Shown in pieces: positions 1 through 6,177 of a stretch of 8,544 nucleotides of DNA. Where the stretch lies: contig JAAZAI010000127.1 in the NCBI GenBank assembly GCA_012514445.1, positions 1 through 8,544 on the forward strand, given 5' to 3'. Position numbers and translations under genes: made by a program. This stretch comes from Lentisphaerota bacterium. GTDB lineage: Bacteria; Verrucomicrobiota; Kiritimatiellia; RFP12; UBA3636. How positions within the stretch are numbered: the first letter of the stretch is position 1; every line of letters starts with the position of its first letter. Below the pieces are notes generated by a model. It did no database searches, had not been told where the DNA came from, and worked only from the letters and a program-made list of their open reading frames with translations.

Positions 1-2995
1 CTGCCTCTTGAGCCTGCGACAGAGACTCCTGCGCCTTGGCCGCAGCCTCGCCCGCCTTCTCGGCCGATTCCTGCATCTTCTCCGCCGCTGCCTTCGCCTC
101 GTCGGACTGCTTCGTTTCGGCTTCACGACGAGTCTCGTCTGCGGTCGCCTGGACTTCTTCGGCAGCTTGTCTGGCTTCGTCAGCGGCTTGCTTCGCCGTG
201 GCGACGAGTTTCTGCGCCTTGGCGGCATCCTCGGGCGCCTTTTCCTGCACGGCCTGGCGGACCGCGTCCTTCGCCTTATCCGCTTCGGCGCGTGCCTGCT
301 CCGCGCGTTCTCTGGCGGCCGACTCAAGGTCGCGGCTGCGCTCAGCCACTTCGGAGGCTTCGCGCGCGGCATCGGACAGAGCCTTCGCCTCCTGCTGCGC
401 GGCGGCCGGATCGGGCTTGGTCTTGGCGGCATCTTCCGCGGCCATCTTGTCCTGGGCTTCGTCGGCTTGGCGCTTCGCCTGCTCGAGCGCGCGCGCGGCC
501 TCCTCCGTCAACTGCGCGGCGCGTTCCGTGGGTTGGCCCCAGTCGCGGAGGCTCTCCTGGATTTCACGGGTGATCGCCTCGAGCGTCTCGGCCCGGCGGG
601 CGAGATCCTCCTGGCGGGCGCGGGCGATCGCTTCCGGCGTGGCCTGCTTCCGAGACTCGGGCGCGGTTTCAGCAAGGGCTTGTGCGGCGCTTTCGCGCAA
701 GGCCGGATCCGCGAGGGCCTCCGTCTGCTTGCGGAGCTGTTCCTGTTCGGCGGCGAGGCGCGCGGCCTCGCTCTTCACGGCGTCGAGTTGCCTTTTCCGG
801 GTTTCGAGCATCGCCTCGAACGTCTCGGGCTCGTGGGGAAGCGGCTCCTTCATTTCGCGGCGGAGCGCCTCCTGTTCCTGGATCAGCGCGTCCATCTGCA
901 ACTTCTTTTCCAGTTCGTCGGCCTTGCCGACGAGCGCGGCCTCCTTCATGGCGAGTTCATCGAGTTCGATGAGCTTCTGGAGGTCTGCGGCGAAAGCCTC
1001 GTTGCGCTTCTGAAGGTCGCGGTAGGCCTCAAGCGCCTGCTCGAGTTTTTCACGAAGCGCGCGGATCTCCTCGGAGACCTCCTCCTTCTCGGCAAGCATC
1101 GCGAGCTCGGCCTGTCGGGTCGCGTCGTCGAGGTTCTTCCGGGCGGCTTCGGCAAGGACCTTGGCGATCGGCGCGTAGAGGCTTTGCTCCGCTTCGGCGG
1201 CCGTATTCCGGGCAAGTTCCTCGGCCTTCTGAAGCTTCTCCTGGACGGCTTCGAGCGCCTTGAGCGGATCGGCGACCGCCTTGCCGTCTTGCTGCTGATT
1301 CTCCAGAGCTTCCGCGCCTTTACGGGAATCCTCGAGCAGGCGTTCGACTTCGTCGAGAGTCTTCTCGATCTTCTCTCCCTGTTCCGTGGCGACCTGCGCG
1401 GCGACCGAGGCCGCCGCATGGTTGAGGACCACGACGAGTTCCTCCGAAAACGCCTTCTGCGGACCGTTGAGGTAGTCCGGCATGTTGTCGGAAACTTGAA
1501 CGCGGAAGCGGATTTGGCGCGCCTCCGAAAGCGGGAAGCGGCTGAGCTCGAGCGGGACGTCCGCCTTCCAGGTCTGCGGATCGGACGTGGCGTCCAGCGA
1601 GGCGATGGGCATGACCTCGAGGAAGGGCTCGTCGTTGAGCGCCCATTGGACGGAAGGCGCGACGATTCCGAAATCGTCGACCATGAGGCATTTGAGCGTG
1701 AGGCTCGCAAAGCGGGGCAGCTCGAGGCGGCGCGCTTCGGGCAAGACGATGGTGACTTGCGGCGGCGCGTCGCGGTGGATGCGCAGCGTGTGCAGAACGG
1801 GATGGTTGGTGTGGCCGTAGGTGTCCTTGAGCAGAACCGCCCAGGTGCGCTCGCCGCCGTCGGTGAGCGTGGTGGACCACTGGCCGCCGCCGGGAACGGC
1901 GACGCCCGGCACGGGGAGGTTGTTGAAGCGCAGTTCGCCCTGCATCGGCGGGCGGTTGTATTGCGCCGTCCAGGTGAGACGCGTGCCGGCGGGCGCGGAG
2001 AGGTTGTGCAGCGAATTGGTCAGCAGGACGTCCTGACGGCCGGTGTACGCCGGGAAGGCCATCTGGAGGTGGAGCGACGTCACGTCCGGGCGGTTGATCG
2101 ACCGGACCTGGTAGTGGCGCGTGACCGCGAAGCCGGACACGACCCGATACTGGAAGGACTCGGTGATCGAGGGCACGAGATGGCGAAAGACGCGCGATCC
2201 GTCCGCCCGCGTCTCCACGAGGCTCATGCGCTCGACGGTTTCGTTTCGAACCCGGCCGGGAGGCGCGAAGCGGACGAACGGCTGGCTGTCGAGCGCGGAC
2301 GCGGCGATGGCCGTGATCTCCAGCGGCGAGCCGACGATCAGGTGCGCGTCGCCGGGCGTGACGCCCAGCATGCCGGCGTAGAGGTTGCCCACTTCGGCGA
2401 ACGGCGCGAGCGCCCGCAGGAAGAGGCGGCCGGCCGGGCGCGGGCTGACGGCGAAGAGCGCGACGAGCACGGCCAGGGCGGCGCCGGCCGCGACGAGGCG
2501 CGGCTTGACGGTGCGCAGCGTGAACTCCTGCTCCACGTCGAGATTCTCGACGTCCGCGCACGCGGTTTCGAGCACGACGGCGAAGAGGCGTTCCGAGCCG
2601 ATCAGGCGCTGCTCGCCGCTGAGCAGTTCGACGACGGTGGAGAGGCGTTCCTCGAGTTCGGGGTGGCGGCGTTCGATGAGCGCGGCGATGCGCACCGGCG
2701 TGAAGGGGCGCGAGAGGGGGATGACGAGCCGGCGCGTCGCGGTGAACAGCGTGACGAGCAGCGCGCCGCCCGACAGCAGGTAGCGCCATTTGTCGTCGAG
2801 GATCACGGTCGTCGCGTCCACGGCCATGACGACGAGCAGCGCCAGCAGGGCGGTGGCGAACGTCGCGAGCAGGCCTCGCAGCAGGATGATGCGGCGTACG
2901 CGGTGGATGACGCGTCGCAACGCGTAGGCCAGGGTGGTGGGCAGGGCGGAGAACTGTATGGCCGACGGGCGTCGGCGCGATCCGGGCTTACTCAT
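1..2995 (-). CDS. DUF4175-like membrane protein with long coiled-coil tail, 3' end outside window
   Basis: I translated this frame by hand: 998 codons from the ATG at 2995 with no stop before the left edge, so the C-terminus is missing. The N-terminus is basic (SRRRP, RRVIHRVRR), suggesting it stays inside. Membrane helices lie at about 38-59, 72-88 and 166-184. The loop between helices 2 and 3 carries IERRHPELEERLSTVVEL, a motif I associate with DUF4175-like proteins of planctomycetes. Residues 205-525 are beta-rich and predicted extracytoplasmic (GVTPGDAHLIVGSPLEITA, FPAYTGRQ, VSDNMPDYLNGP). From about 527 to the edge the chain is an Ala/Glu/Lys/Gln-rich coiled coil. Alphaproteobacterial DUF4175/TIGR02302 proteins have the same order (membrane helices, then a long low-complexity exported region) but are about 850 residues, shorter than this one. 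The ATGA overlap ties it to the VWA gene. The role is unknown; an envelope-spanning partner or tether is inferred. Confidence 0.93.
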   Translation of the reverse strand, partial: MSKPGSRRRPSAIQFSALPTTLAYALRRVIHRVRRIILLRGLLATFATALLALLVVMAVDATTVILDDKWRYLLSGGALLVTLFTATRRLVIPLSRPFTPVRIAALIERRHPELEERLSTVVELLSGEQRLIGSERLFAVVLETACADVENLDVEQEFTLRTVKPRLVAAGAALAVLVALFAVSPRPAGRLFLRALAPFAEVGNLYAGMLGVTPGDAHLIVGSPLEITAIAASALDSQPFVRFAPPGRVRNETVERMSLVETRADGSRVFRHLVPSITESFQYRVVSGFAVTRHYQVRSINRPDVTSLHLQMAFPAYTGRQDVLLTNSLHNLSAPAGTRLTWTAQYNRPPMQGELRFNNLPVPGVAVPGGGQWSTTLTDGGERTWAVLLKDTYGHTNHPVLHTLRIHRDAPPQVTIVLPEARRLELPRFASLTLKCLMVDDFGIVAPSVQWALNDEPFLEVMPIASLDATSDPQTWKADVPLELSRFPLSEARQIRFRVQVSDNMPDYLNGPQKAFSEELVVVLNHAAASVAAQVATEQGEKIEKTLDEVERLLEDSRKGAEALENQQQDGKAVADPLKALEAVQEKLQKAEELARNTAAEAEQSLYAPIAKVLAEAARKNLDDATRQAELAMLAEKEEVSEEIRALREKLEQALEAYRDLQKRNEAFAADLQKLIELDELAMKEAALVGKADELEKKLQMDALIQEQEALRREMKEPLPHEPETFEAMLETRKRQLDAVKSEAARLAAEQEQLRKQTEALADPALRESAAQALAETAPESRKQATPEAIARARQEDLARRAETLEAITREIQESLRDWGQPTERAAQLTEEAARALEQAKRQADEAQDKMAAEDAAKTKPDPAAAQQEAKALSDAAREASEVAERSRDLESAARERAEQARAEADKAKDAVRQAVQEKAPEDAAKAQKLVATAKQAADEARQAAEEVQATADETRREAETKQSDEAKAAAEKMQESAEKAGEAAAKAQESLSQAQEA
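2..1417 (-). other. Long Ala/Glu/Lys/Gln-rich coiled-coil region
   Basis: Residues 527-998 of the third gene's product are almost free of glycine and aromatic residues. They show heptad-like spacing of Leu and Ala (for example EKIEKTLDEVERLLEDSRK, EEIRALREKLEQALEAYRD). The last 130 residues become Leu-poor and Ala-rich (ADKAKDAVRQAVQEKA, EARQAAEEVQATADETRRE), resembling TolA-type helices. Prolines near 577, 609, 718-723, 763, 779, 787, 822, 861-863 and 921 break it into segments. The region continues beyond the window. Confidence 0.8.
1421..2383 (-). other. Beta-rich extracytoplasmic region of the DUF4175-like protein
   Basis: Residues 205-525 of the third gene's product, between the last membrane helix and the coiled coil. 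Alternating strands and turns suggest two or three Ig-like sandwiches. The motifs TPGDAHLIVGSPLEI (start of the first domain), FPAYTGR (start of the second) and RIHRDAPPQVTIVLPE (start of the third) fit domain borders. No catalytic motif is seen. Confidence 0.6.
2992..2995 (-). other. ATGA stop/start overlap between second and third genes
   Basis: The TGA stop (2994-2992) and the ATG start (2995-2993) share bases in the tetranucleotide ATGA, a classic sign of translational coupling. It implies that the two products are made together, probably in related amounts. Confidence 0.9.
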
Positions 2996-5900
2996 GTCAG
3001 CCCCCCTTTCTTGCGGAGCAGCCATTCGGCCGTGAGCGATGCGAGGATGATGGCGAAGAGCCAAGGCGAACACCAGAGTGGAATTTCAAGTGTTTCGACG
3101 ACGATCCGGCTCGGTTCTCCGAAATCGGATTCGAGGATGCCCGCCTCGACGGGCGATACGGACTTGCCGCCGGATTGCGCGGCGAGCACGCGCGGGACCC
3201 GCTCGTCCGCAGTCACGTGGGCGGCTTCCTTCGGCTGTCGCGCCGTGAGCACGGAGAAGACGCAGTCGAGATTGTCGGGGAGATTGTCGCCGAGGATGCC
3301 GCCGAGGCCGGGGACATCGAGCTTGACGTGGTGGGAGCCCGGTTCGAGCCGTTGCTGGAGGATGCCTTCGTAGAGCCCGTTGGAACCTTCCTGGTAGGTC
3401 AGCTCGATGCGTGCCGTCTCGTCCCCTCGCTCGTTCGCGAGAATCGCCATCGGCTTCAGATTGGCGAGCGGGGTGAACTGGTTGTCCGAAAGCCGCGCGC
3501 GGATGTGCACGGGCTCTCCCGGGGTGTAGGCGACGCGATCGGTGCCCATGCGCGCGTAGACGTTGCCCGCGCGAAGCTGCTCGCCCGCCGCCCAGCGCAT
3601 GATCTGGCCCCAGAAGCGGTGGTGGTAGGTGTCGCCGACCTGGTAGCGCAGGCGCCAGGTCTGGTCGGTGAGCAGCATCAGCACTTTGCCCGTGCCGTAG
3701 GGCTGTGCGACGACGAGGGCCTGGCGCATTTCCTGCCGGCGGAGGTCGGCGAACGCCGCCACGGCGGCTTCGGGCGAGGCCCCGGACGTGGCGTCGAGCG
3801 TGAAGGTCGTATCGGCTGCCGGTTCGTTCGGCGCGGCCACGGCGAGAATCTCGGCCCCGGGCTTGACGTCCTCCACGGGAAGTCGCCAGCGCCAAAGCGG
3901 CTGGGCGTTCCAGAGCGCGTTGTTTTCCATCTGGCTTGTCGAGAGGCTCATGATCTCGTGCGTGCGCCCGGCGGCCGTCATCGCGACGCGGAACTCCGCC
4001 TCCGGCGCCGCCGCGAAGGCGTTCGTCGTGGCGGCGTGGCCGATCGGCAGCATGGCCTGGAAGACCGGGTTCTTGATGGCGAAGGGCATTGACCGCGGCC
4101 CCGCGATGCAGACGAGCGTTGCGCCGCGGGTCTCCACGCAGTGCTGGATGGCCTTGACGGCCGCGTCGTCGAGCACCGTTTCGTCGACGTCGCCGAGAAT
4201 GATGACATCGAACTTGCGCCATTCCTCCAGTGACGTCGGGAGCGCCGAGGCTTCCGCGTCGCCGAACTCGCGCGAGGCGGAGGCCGGCGGCGCGGGCTTC
4301 TTGGGCGCGAGCCCGCGGATGACGTCGGGCTCCGAGAGGAAGTACTGCAGATGGATCGACTTGTCGCGCCCGTAGAACAGATTGCGCAGGTAGCGGAACT
4401 CCCAGCGCGGACGGCGATCCACGACGAGGACGTGCGTGCGGTTGTCGGACACCGCGACGTCCATCGACCAGGTGTTGTTCTCGAGGAGAATCTCGCGCGG
4501 ATCGGACTCGATCTTCACCTCGTAGCGGTAGGTGCCGCGCTCTTCGGGCATGTCTTCGAGGCGGATTTCCTCCTGCCAGTCGACACCCTGGATGGTGATG
4601 TCCTTGGTGGCGACGCTCTTGCCGTCGCGCAGCAGCGCCACCTGCGTCTTGACGTCCGTGGCGCCCGTGGCGGCGAGCACGGCATCGACTCGAACGCGGT
4701 CCCCGAGGAAGACGGATTCTCGGGAGCGGACCGATGCGATCGCGAAGTCGAAGGGGGCGTCCGTGCCGCCGACGAGAATGGTAGAGACGGGCGTCCGCGC
4801 CTGGCCGAGCACGCGGGCGACGGCTTCGACCCCCGCGTCGCCGGTGTGGCGTCCATCGGTGAGCAGCAACATGCCTGCGCGCTCTTCGGAGGGGATTTCC
4901 TGGATGAGCTTCTCGATGGCGCGGGTGATATCCGTCTCGGCGCGCTCCGCAATCACCGCGGGCGTGACGTTCGTCGTCGTCGCCGCGCCGGGCGTGGCGA
5001 GCCACGCCTTGGGATCGGCGATGCGAAGCGGGGTGCTCGCGAAGCTGTAGAAATCGAGGTCGTAGCGGCGGCCGAGACGTTCGGCGAGCGAGGGGGAGTC
5101 CTTGTCGCGATTGCCGGCGAGGATCTGGCGCGCGAGCTCGACGCGAGAGGTGGCGCAAGCGTTGGAGATCGAGTGGCGCGTCGCCTCGTCGAGCGAGGCC
5201 TGGAGCAGGACGTCCGCGGCGCGATGGGCATCGGGAAGCTCGGCCTGGAGCTTGTCGACGGCGGCGCACGCGGCGTCGAGGTCGGCCTTCACATCGCGGG
5301 AAGGCTCTTGGGTCTCGGCCCCGGGGGTCGCGTCCGGCCGCATGCCCGCGAGCTTGTTCATCGCGGAGGCGACCTGGTTCGTCAGCAGATGCTGGAAGGC
5401 CTTGAGGCGATCGTGGTCGGCGCGAAGATCTTGCGGCAGCGGATCGGGGGCTGGGAGGGCGGCGAGCGCCTGTCCGAGGTCCTCGGCCCAGCGCGCAGCC
5501 GCGGCGGCATCGTCGTAGAGCGTGTCCTGGCGCTCGATGGTTTCGGCCGACTCCGGCGCAGCGAGGCGTTCGGTCCAGTAGGCGAAGCGCGTGCGGAAGA
5601 CCTGGTTCGTGGCGGGCGCGAGGCGCAGCGGGCGTCGCGCCGCAGGCAGTTCGCCGATCGCCTGCGCCATGTCGAGCCGTTCGGACATCGTCCAGAACGT
5701 GTCGGGCCGGTGCATCGATTGCGAGTCGTCCACGAGCACCACGACGCGGCGGCGGATGCGCCGCTGCTTCTCGCGCTGGAGCACGGGCTGCACGAGCATG
5801 AGGCAGACCGTGGCCACGGCGACGAGGCGCAGCAGGAGCATCGTCCGGCGCAGCCGCGGGCGGCAGAGCATCCGTTCGTGGTGGTAGATCCAGACGGTCG

Positions 5901-6171
5901 CCTCGCAGGCGGCGGCGCTGAGCAGCGCCAGCCCCCAGAGCGGCCAGGGCGACGCGATGAAGACGAGGCGCGCCCCGAGCTGCAACAGCAGCCAGAACGC
6001 CATCGCGCCGACGGGGAACGCGAAGAGGAAGCTGAAGGCCGGCTTGCGCTGCTGCCGGATGAACGTCACGTGCAGCGCCACCCACAGGGCGGTGGCCAGG
6101 ATGGCGGCGACGGCCAGCCAGAAGAGCGGGAGCGAAGCGGGGAGCAGATCGGTGCGCAGCGTGTTGTCCAT
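2992..6171 (-). CDS. VWA and GATase-like domain membrane protein with a large helical insert
   Basis: Complete, 1059 residues; start chosen from the Shine-Dalgarno site 11 bases upstream. Four membrane helices lie at about 16-38, 46-72, 77-96 and 110-131. The VWA domain begins with VVVLVDDSQSM, a full DxSxS motif (D148, S150, S152). Its fold resumes at YDLDFYSFAS (370-379), TDITRAIEKL (T413) and MLLLTDGRHTGD (D439), so residues 160-365 are an insert. A beta-sandwich spans 475-575 (VALLRDGK, GTYRYEV). The GATase-like domain spans 577-865, with the recognisable HVLVVDRRPRWEFRYLRN, then FDVIILGDVDE and YGTGKVLMLLTDQTWR. An Ig-like region covers 880-975. A last membrane helix at 1031-1050 is followed by RKK. 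Basic loops favour an outside N-terminus, which would put the VWA and later domains outside the cytoplasmic membrane, although the basic run 133-142 after helix 4 leaves some doubt. The layout parallels the upstream gene. Probable role: envelope scaffold or metal-dependent binding partner; substrate unknown. Confidence 0.95.
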   Translation of the reverse strand: MDNTLRTDLLPASLPLFWLAVAAILATALWVALHVTFIRQQRKPAFSFLFAFPVGAMAFWLLLQLGARLVFIASPWPLWGLALLSAAACEATVWIYHHERMLCRPRLRRTMLLLRLVAVATVCLMLVQPVLQREKQRRIRRRVVVLVDDSQSMHRPDTFWTMSERLDMAQAIGELPAARRPLRLAPATNQVFRTRFAYWTERLAAPESAETIERQDTLYDDAAAAARWAEDLGQALAALPAPDPLPQDLRADHDRLKAFQHLLTNQVASAMNKLAGMRPDATPGAETQEPSRDVKADLDAACAAVDKLQAELPDAHRAADVLLQASLDEATRHSISNACATSRVELARQILAGNRDKDSPSLAERLGRRYDLDFYSFASTPLRIADPKAWLATPGAATTTNVTPAVIAERAETDITRAIEKLIQEIPSEERAGMLLLTDGRHTGDAGVEAVARVLGQARTPVSTILVGGTDAPFDFAIASVRSRESVFLGDRVRVDAVLAATGATDVKTQVALLRDGKSVATKDITIQGVDWQEEIRLEDMPEERGTYRYEVKIESDPREILLENNTWSMDVAVSDNRTHVLVVDRRPRWEFRYLRNLFYGRDKSIHLQYFLSEPDVIRGLAPKKPAPPASASREFGDAEASALPTSLEEWRKFDVIILGDVDETVLDDAAVKAIQHCVETRGATLVCIAGPRSMPFAIKNPVFQAMLPIGHAATTNAFAAAPEAEFRVAMTAAGRTHEIMSLSTSQMENNALWNAQPLWRWRLPVEDVKPGAEILAVAAPNEPAADTTFTLDATSGASPEAAVAAFADLRRQEMRQALVVAQPYGTGKVLMLLTDQTWRLRYQVGDTYHHRFWGQIMRWAAGEQLRAGNVYARMGTDRVAYTPGEPVHIRARLSDNQFTPLANLKPMAILANERGDETARIELTYQEGSNGLYEGILQQRLEPGSHHVKLDVPGLGGILGDNLPDNLDCVFSVLTARQPKEAAHVTADERVPRVLAAQSGGKSVSPVEAGILESDFGEPSRIVVETLEIPLWCSPWLFAIILASLTAEWLLRKKGGLT
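3001..3009 (-). promoter_or_regulatory. Purine-rich ribosome binding site of the third gene
   Basis: The minus strand reads AAAGGGGGG, 5 bases before the ATG at 2995. It is only a partial match to AAGGAGG, so initiation probably relies on ribosomes terminating at the overlapping upstream stop codon. Confidence 0.55.
3577..4443 (-). other. GATase-like domain, probably not catalytic
   Basis: Residues 577-865 of the second gene's product. Alternating hydrophobic strands and helices resemble the class I glutamine amidotransferase-like fold found in many bacterial VWA membrane proteins. A Cys (C688 in LVCIAGP) lies near the place of the usual nucleophile, but the GxCxG elbow is absent. The matching segment in the upstream gene (LLIAPGA) has no Cys. 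A non-enzymatic structural or binding role is more likely. Confidence 0.6.
5077..5694 (-). other. Helical insert of about 200 residues inside the VWA domain
   Basis: Residues 160-365 of the second gene's product separate the DxSxS strand and first helix from the next core strand. The segment is rich in Ala, Leu, Asp, Glu and Arg, has few glycines, and reads as several amphipathic helices (for example AAAAARWAEDLGQALAAL, DRLKAFQHLLTNQVASAM, VKADLDAACAAVDKLQAELP). No known domain is recognised. Boundaries are approximate. Confidence 0.65.
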
Positions 6172-6177
6172 GGTCGG

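Noticed and set aside
1320..2789. 489-codon minus-strand frame overlapping the third gene
   Set aside because: It is out of frame with the DUF4175-like reading, which is continuous through the region. Its product is Arg/Pro/Ala/His-rich, typical of a shifted frame in GC-rich DNA.
8..3373. Very long open frame on the plus strand (1121 codons)
   Set aside because: Within 8-2995 it is codon-aligned antisense to the DUF4175-like gene. It is open because that gene uses no TTA, CTA or TCA codons there, as expected with high GC. The product is an implausible Arg/Gly/Leu-rich string without domains, while the minus strand gives membrane helices and coiled coil.
5748..5765. Short GC-rich inverted repeat in the second gene
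   Set aside because: About 6 bp of stem made of CGG/CCG-type codons for a basic Arg run. Such stems are common in GC-rich DNA and nothing else marks it as functional.
3086..6085. 999-codon minus-strand frame inside the second gene
   Set aside because: Shifted frame of the VWA gene; Arg/Pro-rich product with no domain, whereas the chosen frame shows clear VWA and membrane motifs.
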